NCBI RefSeq assembly: GCF_003014495.1
Contig: NZ_PYGC01000002.1
Coordinates: forward strand, 62,001 to 126,000
Origin: Prolixibacter denitrificans
GTDB taxonomy: Bacteria; Bacteroidota; Bacteroidia; Bacteroidales; Prolixibacteraceae
Direction of reading: 5' to 3'
DNA: 64,000 nucleotides
Positions 53,654 through 62,873 of this stretch are shown here, one piece after another; the stretch's first letter is position 1; each line of letters opens with the position of its first letter. The notes beneath the pieces are model-generated. The model was not told the DNA's origin, did not search any database, and saw only the letters and a list, made by a program, of their open reading frames with translations. Made by a program: the position numbers and the translations under genes.

Positions 53654-54331
53654 ATGATCAACCTGAAGAAAATCTACAAGTACTACGACAACAAATACGA
53701 ACGGACGTACATCCTGAAAAATGTGAACCTCGATGTGGCCGAAGGCGATTTTGTGTCGGTGATGGGGCCCAGCGGTGCTGGAAAATCGACCTTACTCAAC
53801 ATCATCGGGTTGCTGGATGATCCGAACGAAGGGGAATATTTCTTCCTCGATCAACCGGCGCACCAACTAAATGAGAAGAAGAAAGTAGACTTTCACCGTC
53901 ACCATGTAGGCTTTATCTTCCAGGCTTTTCACCTGATTGAGGAAATGACGGTGTATGAAAATATCGAGACGCCTTTATTCTACAAAGGGATGAAAAAGAA
54001 AGAGCGCCAAGCGGTGATCGCCGATTTGCTCGATCGCTTCAATATGGTGGCAAAAAAGGATTTGTTCCCGCAGCAACTTTCGGGCGGACAGCAGCAATTG
54101 GTCGGAATAGCCCGCGCCATCGCCGGCAAGCCTAAACTTTTGTTAGCCGACGAACCTACCGGGAATCTGCATCACGACCAGGGAAAAATGATCATGGACT
54201 TGCTGAAAAAACTGAACGATGAAGGTATGACCATCATTCAGGTGACACACAACCAGGAATTTGCCAATTACGGGAAACGCATCATCAGGCTGACCGACGG
54301 AGAAATAGAGGAAGAAATTGCCAACAGTTAA
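53654..54331 (+). CDS. MacB/LolD-type ABC ATPase with altered signature and D-loop
   Basis: The 225-residue ATPase has Walker A GPSGAGKSTLL, Q-loop FIFQAFHLI, Walker [12 protein letters not shown], and H-loop QVTHNQEFA. The signature helix reads LSGGQQQLVGIARA where Arg normally follows QQQ, and the D-loop reads GNLHHDQ instead of GNLDS. The catalytic Glu is present, so ATP use is still possible, but coupling may differ. It sits 28 bp after the second permease and 55 bp before the third. Confidence 0.9.
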   Translation: MINLKKIYKYYDNKYERTYILKNVNLDVAEGDFVSVMGPSGAGKSTLLNIIGLLDDPNEGEYFFLDQPAHQLNEKKKVDFHRHHVGFIFQAFHLIEEMTVYENIETPLFYKGMKKKERQAVIADLLDRFNMVAKKDLFPQQLSGGQQQLVGIARAIAGKPKLLLADEPTGNLHHDQGKMIMDLLKKLNDEGMTIIQVTHNQEFANYGKRIIRLTDGEIEEEIANS

Positions 54332-54386
54332 AGTTGGGCATTCTTACTATTTTTACTGAAACACCAAACTAAACCGACACCAAACC

Positions 54387-56804
54387 ATGCTACGAAACTA
54401 CCTTTTGGCAGCGATTCGCCATCTGCTGAAGAACAAAATGTTCACGGTCATCAATATCCTTGGACTGGCCATTGGGATGGCGGTTTCGCTACTGATACTG
54501 AACTACGTGAACTTCGAGTTCAGCTACGACAACATGCACCACCTGGCCAAACGCATTTACCGGGTGGAGTCGCGTTTCTATGAAGGCAACACTATGACCG
54601 ACGACTGGCCAACCAGTTCGTTTGGTTATGCCCCGGCCATGATGCAGCATATTTCCGGAATCGAAGATGCTGTTCGGGTGGATATTCACGAAACCGAGCA
54701 AATTGTTAGTTACCACGATAAGCGTTTCCGCGAAAGCGATGTTACCGTAACCGAGCCTTCGTTTTTCCGGATTTTCGATTTTCCATTACTGGAAGGAGAT
54801 CCGAAAACGGCGCTGGAAGGCCCCAACAAAGTGGTGATTACCCAAACGGCCGCGCACCGCTACTTTGGCGACGAAAATCCTATCGGGAAAATATTGAAGT
54901 TCAGCACAACCGGCTCGATTAAAAATTGCGAAGTCACCGGCGTTTTGGCCGACTTGCCGCCCAATTCCCATTTTCATTTCGACTTTTTTATTTCGTGGGA
55001 AACACTCCCCGAGTGGATGAAAAACTTCTGGTACCTGCACGAAGTTTACACCTATGTTTTGCTGCAGCCAAATGTGTCGCCGACCAGTATTGAGAATGCT
55101 TTCCCCAAAATGGCCGAGCAGTACAAAACACTGCCGGCACTGAAGAATAAAACCTGGGCCATCCACCTCAACCCGCTGCGGAATATTCATCTCACACCGC
55201 AGAAACAATACGAGCGCGAAGCCAAGGGGAACCGAAACGCTGTGAATGCACTAATGCTGGTTGCACTGGCTATCCTGGTGATTGCCTGGTTCAATTACAT
55301 CAACCTGACCACCGCCCGTGCTTTGGACCGTGCCCGGGAAGTGAGCGTCCGAAAGGTGTCAGGCGCATCGAAAAGGCATATCGTCATTCAATTCCTGATG
55401 GAATCGTTGCTGGTGAACGGCGTAGCTTTGTTGCTCGCCATTGGAGTCATGTTGGTTTCGGTGGGCTGGTTCAATCAACTGACCGGCAAAACTATTCCGT
55501 TCCAGCTTTGGGCCAACCCGACTTTCTGGATTCCGATTGTGCTGGTTTTCCTGGCCGGAATCTTTATTTCCGGATTCTACCCGGCATCCATACTCGCTTC
55601 CATTAAGCCGATTTCCATCCTTCGCGGGAAAAGCAAACAGTCCAAAGGCACCGGCACCATGCGGAAAGGGCTTGTCATCGTTCAGTTTGTGGCGTCGTTC
55701 GTTTTGATATTCAGCACGATTGTGGTTTACCACCAGTTGGATTACATGATGAACCAGCCAACCGGTGTGGATATCAATCGCGTGATGGCCATTAAGTTTC
55801 CGGCACAAACCGATGATTTACAGCAAAAAGTGTTGAGTTTCCGCAAGGAGGTAAAAAACTTCACTACCGTGAAAAATGCCACGATTTCCAGTGCCGTACC
55901 CGGAATGGAAGTAGCGTTTTTCGCCTCGAACCACCGGGCCGACGACCCGAACATGCAAAACCGCTTGTATGAGATGATGGGGGTCGATGATAACTTCGCT
56001 TCAACCTTCGGAATGAACATCATTGCCGGGCGTGGCTTTTCGGAAGATTTTGGCGACGACCGCAATAAACTGGTGGTGAACGAGGAAGCTTTGAAACTGC
56101 TCGACCTTCCCGATACCGAAGAATCCATTGGACGGAGGGTAAGCGTGGAAGGCGAAGAAGAGCCATTCGAAATTATCGGTATCATGAAGAACTATCATCA
56201 GCAATCGCTGGTGAAGGCTTACACGCCGATTATGATGCTTCGCTACGACCGCATTCCGTGGATTCCTCCCCGCTTTATTTCTGTAAAAATGACGGGAAAT
56301 CCATCGGCGAAAACCATAGCTGATATCCGGAATTTGTGGGAACGCTTCTTCCCACAATCTACGTTCGATTATTTCTTCGTCGACCGGTTTTACGAACAAC
56401 AATACCAGTCCGACCAACGCTTTGGTTCGGTATTCGGATTTTTCTCCGCGTTAGCGGTATTCATCGCTTGTCTCGGATTATGGGCATTGGCCATGTATTC
56501 AGGTGTTATTCGCCGGAAGGAAATTGGCGTTCGCAAAGTAAACGGCGCTTCCGTTGGTTCCATCATGACTATGCTCAACGGCGACATTCTGAAATGGGTG
56601 ATTTCGGCGTTTATTGTGGGCATTCCCCTCTCATGGTATCTCATGCACAAATGGCTTGAAAATTTCGCCTGGAAAACCGCTTTAAGCTGGTGGATTTTTG
56701 CTTCGGCAGCTATGTTCACCCTCATTATTGCTGTCGTCGCCGTAAGCTGGCAAAGTTACAAGGCTGCCAACCGCAATCCGGTAGAAGTGCTGAAAGAAGA
56801 ATAA
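54387..56804 (+). CDS. MacB/FtsX-type ABC permease, third of three
   Basis: This 805-residue paralogue has N-terminal helix LLAAIRHLLKNKMFTVINIL and GLAIGMAVSL, a large periplasmic domain (about residues 45-285), an FtsX unit (WFNYINLTTARALDRAREVS), a second periplasmic domain, and a C-terminal unit (YSGVIRRKEIGVRKVNGASV) ending NPVEVLKEE. It is the last gene before a bidirectional terminator. Confidence 0.88.
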   Translation: MLRNYLLAAIRHLLKNKMFTVINILGLAIGMAVSLLILNYVNFEFSYDNMHHLAKRIYRVESRFYEGNTMTDDWPTSSFGYAPAMMQHISGIEDAVRVDIHETEQIVSYHDKRFRESDVTVTEPSFFRIFDFPLLEGDPKTALEGPNKVVITQTAAHRYFGDENPIGKILKFSTTGSIKNCEVTGVLADLPPNSHFHFDFFISWETLPEWMKNFWYLHEVYTYVLLQPNVSPTSIENAFPKMAEQYKTLPALKNKTWAIHLNPLRNIHLTPQKQYEREAKGNRNAVNALMLVALAILVIAWFNYINLTTARALDRAREVSVRKVSGASKRHIVIQFLMESLLVNGVALLLAIGVMLVSVGWFNQLTGKTIPFQLWANPTFWIPIVLVFLAGIFISGFYPASILASIKPISILRGKSKQSKGTGTMRKGLVIVQFVASFVLIFSTIVVYHQLDYMMNQPTGVDINRVMAIKFPAQTDDLQQKVLSFRKEVKNFTTVKNATISSAVPGMEVAFFASNHRADDPNMQNRLYEMMGVDDNFASTFGMNIIAGRGFSEDFGDDRNKLVVNEEALKLLDLPDTEESIGRRVSVEGEEEPFEIIGIMKNYHQQSLVKAYTPIMMLRYDRIPWIPPRFISVKMTGNPSAKTIADIRNLWERFFPQSTFDYFFVDRFYEQQYQSDQRFGSVFGFFSALAVFIACLGLWALAMYSGVIRRKEIGVRKVNGASVGSIMTMLNGDILKWVISAFIVGIPLSWYLMHKWLENFAWKTALSWWIFASAAMFTLIIAVVAVSWQSYKAANRNPVEVLKEE

Positions 56805-56807
56805 AAC

Positions 56808-56840
56808 AAAAAGGGAGGAAATCAAATTCCTCCCTTTTCT
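56808..56840. terminator. bidirectional terminator between the exporter locus and pepE
   Basis: AAAAGGGAGGAA pairs perfectly with TTCCTCCCTTTT (56809-56820 with 56827-56838), giving T runs on either strand. It lies between convergent genes. Confidence 0.85.
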
Positions 56841-56859
56841 TCTGTCGTATCCTGAACAA

Positions 56860-57570
56860 CTATTCCTTTAACAGGAAGTTGAAATTATCTTCACTGCTTA
56901 GCTCCAATGGCTTTTGATCCTTTTTGAAAATTCTTGCTGTGAGGTTTCCAATCAGCGAAAGCTTGCCATCGTCGTATTTCAACATAGTTCCTTCGCGTAA
57001 GCCGACCACATAGGTATCGGGATTAATTTCCAGAAACTCTTCGATACGCTGTTCGCGTGTCTCTCCGGCATGTCCTTCCGGATTCTTATCCTGGTAATGA
57101 GGATTGATCTGGAAAGGAACCAACTTCAGGCAGTCAAATCCCATCGGATCGATGATGGGCATATCGTTGGTAGTACGCAGCGTGGGACAAGCCACATTGG
57201 AACCGGCACTCCAGCCAATGTATGGCATTCCGCTGGCCACTCTTTTGGCAATCGGTTTCATCAGGTTGTTGTCGTGCAGCATCCGCACCAATTGCCAGGT
57301 GTTTCCTCCACCCACAACAATGGCTTCGGCTTCTTCCACCGCTTTCACCGGGTCGTCGTAATGGTGAATTCCACGCACGTGGTGCCCGATTTCAGCAAAG
57401 CGCTGCTCTACTTTCGCTTCGTAATCATCGAATGAAAACGTTACCGCTGCGTAAGGGATGAAAAGTGCTTTTACGGGTTTATCGCCAAGGAATTTCTTGA
57501 TTTCATGTTTGGGGTAATCGAGGTATGGCTCTCCGGCCATCGTCGAGTTACTGATGAGTAAAAGTTGCAT
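56860..57570 (-). CDS. pepE: dipeptidase E (peptidase family S51)
   Basis: This 236-residue cytosolic peptidase splits Asp-Xaa dipeptides. The nucleophile Ser lies in IGWSAGSNVACPT, near residue 120, and the catalytic His is in QINPHYQD. The GGGNTWQLV loop and the N-terminal LLLISNSTM fit the family. The length equals typical PepE (about 229-235). It is monocistronic and convergent with the exporter locus. Confidence 0.92.
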   Translation of the reverse strand: MQLLLISNSTMAGEPYLDYPKHEIKKFLGDKPVKALFIPYAAVTFSFDDYEAKVEQRFAEIGHHVRGIHHYDDPVKAVEEAEAIVVGGGNTWQLVRMLHDNNLMKPIAKRVASGMPYIGWSAGSNVACPTLRTTNDMPIIDPMGFDCLKLVPFQINPHYQDKNPEGHAGETREQRIEEFLEINPDTYVVGLREGTMLKYDDGKLSLIGNLTARIFKKDQKPLELSSEDNFNFLLKE

Positions 57571-57678
57571 AGTTTTATTGATTCGATTTATTTTTTCCGG
57601 AACGCAATTAAGTCAAATTCAGGGAATGAAAAAAGAAGGAATCACAGGATAATGGTCTAATTATTCAGGTAGACTGAA

Positions 57679-58488
57679 CTAAAAACTAACCAGGGTGATG
57701 CCTGCCGTAAACGGATAGAGCACCGGGCCGTGACCTTCTTTGAAAAACGGAACCGGTGAATACTCCGCAAATACGTTGAACCATTTATATCCCATCCGAA
57801 CGGTGTAACTATAACGGTATTCGTTCAGGTACAATTCGTCGCGAAATTTCACCTTTTCACTGATACCCGCCTGATGGTACTTGATTTTCGTATGACTTCC
57901 CAATTTGTATCCGAAAACCACTCCTCCTGATATGAAGAACCGTCGCTGGAAATGTCCCATGGGAATCTGAAACTCGAGCAGCAGCGGAATTCGGCCATAA
58001 AACGTACTAAGTTTGGATTTCCGCATCTCCTCATAATCGGGATAGATAGGCTGGATCACTCCATTACCGTCTGCTTCGATGGTCACCTCCGGATTGAAAC
58101 GATAATCGTCAAAACACAACCCCAAACCGGTTACCAGACCGATGGCATCGTGATAACGCTGCAAACTGATACTTTTCTGCCAAAAGTTAACCTGGTAGGA
58201 AAACGAGCGCCAGATTTTCAAATTCATAAATCCATCCTGTGAAGGAGGATACGCTGAATAATCCTTTTGCAGGAATGAGTTAATCCCCAGGTGGAAGCCA
58301 CTCCAGTGACCGGAAAAATTACGATCCCAGAAGCTTTTGTACTCATCCTGGTTGCCCATAAAATCGTTAATAGAGACAGCGTGGCGAGGTTTCGCCGGTA
58401 CAATTGTTATCGTATCGTTTTGTTGCGCAAAAAGGACCGGTGAAAACAACAGTGCTGCTATTGTGACTATCAGGTATTTTCTTGTCAT
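57679..58488 (-). CDS. outer-membrane beta-barrel protein (PorT/OmpX-like)
   Basis: This 269-residue protein has signal MTRKYLIVTIAALLFSPVLFAQ. The rest alternates hydrophobic/aromatic strands (GHWSGFHLGINSFLQKDY, GLVTGLGLCFDDYRF, PLLLEFQIPMG, FISGGVVFGYKLGSHTKIKY) ending in Phe, as in OMP_b-brl_2-type barrels. The ATG at 58488 gives a correct signal, whereas the ATG at 58506 would fall inside the promoter region. It is a paralogue of the upstream gene at 58586. Confidence 0.78.
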   Translation of the reverse strand: MTRKYLIVTIAALLFSPVLFAQQNDTITIVPAKPRHAVSINDFMGNQDEYKSFWDRNFSGHWSGFHLGINSFLQKDYSAYPPSQDGFMNLKIWRSFSYQVNFWQKSISLQRYHDAIGLVTGLGLCFDDYRFNPEVTIEADGNGVIQPIYPDYEEMRKSKLSTFYGRIPLLLEFQIPMGHFQRRFFISGGVVFGYKLGSHTKIKYHQAGISEKVKFRDELYLNEYRYSYTVRMGYKWFNVFAEYSPVPFFKEGHGPVLYPFTAGITLVSF

Positions 58489-58503
58489 GGACCGAGGTTT
58501 GTA

Positions 58504-58511
58504 CAAATTTA
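58504..58511 (-). promoter_or_regulatory. candidate -7 box of the 57679 barrel gene
   Basis: The reverse strand reads TAAATTTG, a match to TAnnTTTG, 15 bp before the chosen start. A -33 box is not evident. Confidence 0.35.
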
Positions 58512-58526
58512 ACTGAAAAAGGAGCA

Positions 58527-58558
58527 GAAAAAAAATGGGCCGGTAGTAATCCGGCCCA
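58527..58558 (-). terminator. terminator of the 58586 barrel gene
   Basis: The stem GGGCCGG/CCGGCCC with a 7-nt loop is followed on the reverse strand by eight T residues. It separates the two barrel genes, so the downstream one needs its own promoter. Confidence 0.85.
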
Positions 58559-58585
58559 GAGTCTATGATGTTTCTATGTCTTTTA

Positions 58586-59509
58586 TTACCAATTCACCAG
58601 CCCTAAACCAATGGTGAAGGGATACATTTCAGGTCCGCGTCCACTTTCGTAGAAAGGCGTAAAATAATAGGTTGCAAACAGGTTAATTCCCTTGTAACCA
58701 ATTCGGGTTGTTGCCCCATAACGGAAGGGTGAAATATTGAAATCATCCCTGTTTTTATCCTTGGTACCGCTATGCTTTATCTTGGTATGCGAGCCCAGTC
58801 TCAGCCCGCCGATGACTCCTCCGGAAAGGTAGATTCGTTTATGGGATTTGTTCACAGGAATCTGAAATTCCAGCATCAAGGGCGCTTGCAGATACAATGT
58901 ATTGAGCTTGGTTTTCTGCTGGTTGTCATAGGTCAGGTAAACAGGCGCTGTTACACCGTTGTCATTCACTACCGTGTTTTTGTTGGAGAACCGGTAGTCG
59001 TTCCAGTTCAGGCCCAGGCCGGTGACCAATCCAATGGTGTTACGCTCCTTTTGCAGGCCAATGTTGTACTGCAGGAAGTTGATGTTCACTTCGTACGATT
59101 TGTTGTGGTTCAAATCCATCCAGTTGGCATCCGGGAAACCGGCATAACTGACATTGGCAAACGAATTCACCCCCATCTCGAAAAACGCCCAGTGCCCTTT
59201 GAATTTCGGCCGGTGACCGGTCCATTTTTCAAATTCGTCGTCGTCCAGGGTATCGAAATCGACATAGGAGCCGCTCCAACCGTCAACAAAAACAATTGTC
59301 CTTCGCCCCAGTCGAATTTTCACCGTGTCGTTGTCGAAGGAGTTCACATCAACCGAATTATCGCCGACCTGGACGTTGGTTTTGCCCATCCCATCCACTA
59401 CGGTCACGGCATTTTTACCAAGCACTTTAACCCGAACGGTATCCTGTGCCATCATATACTGAGTGCTGAACATGATCAGCATGAAGCTCAGAAGTATTCT
59501 ACCAAACAT
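58586..59509 (-). CDS. outer-membrane beta-barrel protein, paralogue
   Basis: These 307 residues have signal MFGRILLSFMLIMFSTQYMMAQ, an N-terminal soluble-looking part (TVRVKVLGKNAVTVVDG, DTVKIRLGRRTIVFVDG), then a barrel with GHWAFFEMGVNSFANVSYAG, GLVTGLGLNWNDYRF, APLMLEFQIPVN and SGGVIGGLRLGSHTKIKH. It shares the same motifs as the protein at 57679. It follows the anti-sigma-like gene by 56 bp and is probably part of that operon and target of the sigma factor (inference). Confidence 0.8.
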   Translation of the reverse strand: MFGRILLSFMLIMFSTQYMMAQDTVRVKVLGKNAVTVVDGMGKTNVQVGDNSVDVNSFDNDTVKIRLGRRTIVFVDGWSGSYVDFDTLDDDEFEKWTGHRPKFKGHWAFFEMGVNSFANVSYAGFPDANWMDLNHNKSYEVNINFLQYNIGLQKERNTIGLVTGLGLNWNDYRFSNKNTVVNDNGVTAPVYLTYDNQQKTKLNTLYLQAPLMLEFQIPVNKSHKRIYLSGGVIGGLRLGSHTKIKHSGTKDKNRDDFNISPFRYGATTRIGYKGINLFATYYFTPFYESGRGPEMYPFTIGLGLVNW

Positions 59510-59565
59510 AGCTTTTTGTTTTCGTTTTGTGGGTAGGACGAACCGTTGCCGGATTTTGTTACAGC

Positions 59566-60612
59566 TTAGCGGTTTTTATTCACCGGAAGGGAGAAAGAAA
59601 GCAAACGACTGTGAAACGAGATAGCCTTTATTTCGCCGTCATTGTTACGCTTTCCTACCAGCCGATCTCCCGATGCTCTGGCAATCAACTGAAGTCCGCC
59701 CAGCGCAATGTTATCGGGTGAAAGCAGTTCCCGGTCGTCACTATGCAACGATCTTGCGAGCCTTCTGTCGAGCAGGTCTTCCACCGGAACTTCATCCGCC
59801 AGAGCTTTTTCAGTGTCCTGATAATCGAGCACCATCACCACTTTTTCAGGCTGCACATCAAACCGGATGACTTTTGCTTTCATGGGTTCCGGAATGTTCA
59901 TTGCTATCCGAACGGGTTCGGGATGTTCCTCTTTTTGAGGTGTTACTTTGGCTTTCGCAGGAAGGATTTCTGCGACCTGCACCGGTTTTTCTCTGACGAT
60001 CTTTTCTTTGGGTGAAGGACCCGCTTTATCAGAAGCTTTCACTTCTCCCTTATCAGGAGCTGATTCCACCGGAGTATCCGGAACAGAAGTTTCTGCGACT
60101 TGCGGAGTCATTTGCTGTTGAACAGGTGCATCTTTTTCGGGATAGAAAAGGAAAATGCCCAGCGCCAACACAGCTGCGGCAGCAACACTCCACCAGATGG
60201 GCAGTACACGGGTCTTTCTTTTCAGCTTTGCCTTAACAGGAAAAACAGTTGCGGAATCCGGTTGCAGTTTCAGTCGTCCAAACGCGTTGACCGTTTCTTC
60301 CGCTTCAGGGTGATTTTTCAGCCAGGTTTGGAAAGCGGCCGCTTCTTCTTCCGAAAGGTCATCTTCTGAAAGAGCAATGGCTGCATTCTCCAGTCCTTCC
60401 GGTGTATCGAACAGTGATTTATGCAACGATTTCTTTCCACCCATGGAAAGCTCTTCCGGCAGAAGTACCAACGACGAAATTCCTTCCTCGTCAGGAGCTA
60501 AACGGGGATGCTCCGCGAAGAAAGCTTCCAGCTCCTTCCGCGTTTCTGGTTCCAGGTTCCCTTCCAGATAATCCAGAACAAATTCCTCGTAATTTTCAGT
60601 CGTTATATTCAT
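59566..60612 (-). CDS. anti-sigma-factor-like membrane protein
   Basis: This 348-residue protein has an acidic N-terminal domain with short helices (YEEFVLDYLEGNLEPETRKE, EDDLSEEEAAAFQTWLKNHP), one membrane helix (about residues 138-157), and a Pro/Val/Lys-rich periplasmic part. It follows the sigma factor with a 1-nt TAATG overlap, the usual arrangement for a membrane anti-sigma. The LEGNLEPETRKELEAFF start is like the zinc-free anti-sigma domain of Bacteroidota. FecR or other sensor motifs are not evident. Confidence 0.75.
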   Translation of the reverse strand: MNITTENYEEFVLDYLEGNLEPETRKELEAFFAEHPRLAPDEEGISSLVLLPEELSMGGKKSLHKSLFDTPEGLENAAIALSEDDLSEEEAAAFQTWLKNHPEAEETVNAFGRLKLQPDSATVFPVKAKLKRKTRVLPIWWSVAAAAVLALGIFLFYPEKDAPVQQQMTPQVAETSVPDTPVESAPDKGEVKASDKAGPSPKEKIVREKPVQVAEILPAKAKVTPQKEEHPEPVRIAMNIPEPMKAKVIRFDVQPEKVVMVLDYQDTEKALADEVPVEDLLDRRLARSLHSDDRELLSPDNIALGGLQLIARASGDRLVGKRNNDGEIKAISFHSRLLSFSLPVNKNR

Positions 60613-61097
60613 TACACCACCACATCAATGCTACCGATGTACTTCTTCAGAAAAACACGGGCCCGGTAAATATACACCTTGACCTGTGCTTCGGTTAAAC
60701 CGGAAATGTCGGCAATTTCCCGGTAGGAATAGCCTTCATAATCTCGTAGCAAAACCACGCTTCGTTGTTTTTCCGGCAAACGGGATATTGCTTCATGAAG
60801 CACCTCCTGCAAATCGGAAAAACCGTTTCGTTCGTGGCGGATCACATGTTCCGACGGATCACCAATTACCTCGCGGTTGCTTTTCCGTATCCGGTCAATC
60901 ATGGTATGATAAGCCGTGGTAAAAAGGTAGGTTTTCACCTTCGTTCCGTCGATATTTTCGCGATGCCGCCACATCTTTTCGTAACTGTCCTGTACAACGT
61001 CCCTTGCGCCGTCTTCATCGTGCATACTTTTCACGACAAAGCGGTACACTCTGTCAGCCCATTCATCTACTGCGCTGTTGTATTCATCAAGGGTCAT
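60612..61097 (-). CDS. ECF RNA polymerase sigma factor
   Basis: The 161-residue sigma factor shows region 2 (ARDVVQDSYEKMWRHRENID, KTYLFTTAYHTMIDRIRK) and region 4 (ISRLPEKQRSVVLLRDYEGY, YREIADISGLTEAQVKVYIYRAR). It directs RNA polymerase to its own promoter set in response to an envelope signal. The anti-sigma gene overlaps it by 1 nt. Confidence 0.93.
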   Translation of the reverse strand: MTLDEYNSAVDEWADRVYRFVVKSMHDEDGARDVVQDSYEKMWRHRENIDGTKVKTYLFTTAYHTMIDRIRKSNREVIGDPSEHVIRHERNGFSDLQEVLHEAISRLPEKQRSVVLLRDYEGYSYREIADISGLTEAQVKVYIYRARVFLKKYIGSIDVVV

Positions 61098-61192
61098 CCG
61101 GTCAGGCTACAATTACTTTTTCGGGGTAAGACGATTGTTTCCTGTTAAAGTTACAGCTATGGTCTATTTTTTTCAATTTACTTATTCGTAGA

Positions 61193-61227
61193 AAACAAAA
61201 AAGGTTGCCCTGAAGAGAGCAACCTTT
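61193..61227 (-). terminator. terminator of the S41 protease gene
   Basis: The stem AAAGGTTGC/GCAACCTTT (61200-61208 with 61219-61227) is followed on the reverse strand by TTTTTTGTTTT. Confidence 0.85.
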
Positions 61228-61253
61228 CTGTATCTGTCTGCTATTGCCATTCC

Positions 61254-62873
61254 TTAATCCGGCATTTTATCTGATTCAATTACGCTAATTGCCTTTTGCA
61301 AGGTGGTATCAATCTCTTTGATGATGGGATAGAAACCTTCTTCACCCAAAATATTCCGGGCTATGTAAGCGTTGAGTTGTGTCTTGATTATTTTCCCTGA
61401 AATTTTCAGGCCTTTGCTGTCACGCGGAACACCGTTTTTCGCGGCAAACCGAATGAATTTTGCAAATACATCCTGTTTATTCAGGTAAGCCTCCATCGCT
61501 TTCGCATCTTTCAGTTTAGAAAGAACTTCGCGATGCGCATCGGCATAATCGAAGGCATAACGGTAAACGAGGCCTTTCGATGTAATCTTTCCATAATAGT
61601 CGGAGAAACCGGTTGTATCAGCCGGGACAAACACATCGGGCATGATTCCGCCGCCGCCGTACACTACTCTGCCAAGGCGGGTATGATACTTCAATGAATC
61701 ATTGAAGTGAATACTGTCTCTTTGCTCAAATTCACCGTGTTTAAACCGGCGTGCAATATCTTGGTAGTAGGCTTTGTTACCTTCGTCATACGGTTTCTGG
61801 ATACATCTGCCGGAAGGCGTGTAATAGCGGGCTACCGTTAATCGCATGGCGGAACCGTCGCTGAACGGAATCTGCTCCTGTACCAGTCCTTTACCGAACG
61901 AACGGCGACCAACAATTAATCCGCGGTCGTTGTCCTGAATCGCTCCGGAGAAAATCTCGCTGGCTGAGGCCGAGAACTCGTCAATCAGCACCACTACTTT
62001 TTTGCCCAGCATACTTCCTTTGCCGTCAGCGCGGAACATTTTTTTCGGTTGGTGCAATCCTTTTGTGTACACAATCAGCTCTCCCTTATCGAGGAACTCA
62101 CTCACCATCTTGATGACCGCTGCCAAATAACCACCCGGGTTACCTCGCAGGTCGATGATGACATTCTTAACGCTGTCCTGATTTAATTTGTCGAGCGCCT
62201 TCATGAACTCAGTGTACGTGTTTTCAGCAAAACGACCGACCTTCACATAGCCGGTATTTTTATCGATCATGTACGAAACATCGACGCTGTAGAGCGGAAT
62301 ATCGCCACGGGTAATATCGAAGTCAATCAAATTGGGAATACCCCGGCGGGCAATGGAGACCTTTACGTGTGTTCCTTTTTTGCCGCGCAGTTTCTGGATA
62401 ACTTTATCGTTGGTAATTCCCACTCCGGCAATGGTCGTATCATTCACCATAACGATGCGGTCACCAGCCTGAATACCGAGCTTCTGGGACGGTCCACCAG
62501 AGATCACATCTACTACAGTAACCGTGTCGTTCTGAATAGAAAACTGAACGCCAATTCCACCGAAATTACCCGACATTTCCTCATTCACTTCCTTCATGTC
62601 CTTCTTGGGAATGTAGGTCGTATGCGGATCGAGTTGTTTAAGTATATCGGGGATAGCGTTGTTCACCAGTTGTTTTTCGTTCACTGAGTCGACGTAATAG
62701 TCGTTGACCAGATTCAAGATGAGATCGATCTTACTATTGCCCGGCGACTTAACGTGGTCGAAAGCAGATTGCTGCCGACGTTGCAGGACGATCCCGATAA
62801 AAATTCCAACTATGATGGCAAATGCCAGTAATACCGGGGTCCATGTAATTAACCTTCTGTTCTTCTTATCCAT
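61254..62873 (-). CDS. S41-family C-terminal processing protease
   Basis: This 539-residue enzyme is exported and membrane-anchored by an N-terminal helix (WTPVLLAFAIIVGIFIGIVL). A PDZ domain spans about residues 100-180 (GNFGGIGVQF, SQKLGIQAGDRIVMVND). The protease core follows with Ser303 (SASASEIF) and Lys328 (RSFGKGLVQ), a Ser-Lys dyad. The family trims or degrades periplasmic proteins. Its first codons overlap the end of the deaminase gene by 8 nt. Confidence 0.93.
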   Translation of the reverse strand: MDKKNRRLITWTPVLLAFAIIVGIFIGIVLQRRQQSAFDHVKSPGNSKIDLILNLVNDYYVDSVNEKQLVNNAIPDILKQLDPHTTYIPKKDMKEVNEEMSGNFGGIGVQFSIQNDTVTVVDVISGGPSQKLGIQAGDRIVMVNDTTIAGVGITNDKVIQKLRGKKGTHVKVSIARRGIPNLIDFDITRGDIPLYSVDVSYMIDKNTGYVKVGRFAENTYTEFMKALDKLNQDSVKNVIIDLRGNPGGYLAAVIKMVSEFLDKGELIVYTKGLHQPKKMFRADGKGSMLGKKVVVLIDEFSASASEIFSGAIQDNDRGLIVGRRSFGKGLVQEQIPFSDGSAMRLTVARYYTPSGRCIQKPYDEGNKAYYQDIARRFKHGEFEQRDSIHFNDSLKYHTRLGRVVYGGGGIMPDVFVPADTTGFSDYYGKITSKGLVYRYAFDYADAHREVLSKLKDAKAMEAYLNKQDVFAKFIRFAAKNGVPRDSKGLKISGKIIKTQLNAYIARNILGEEGFYPIIKEIDTTLQKAISVIESDKMPD

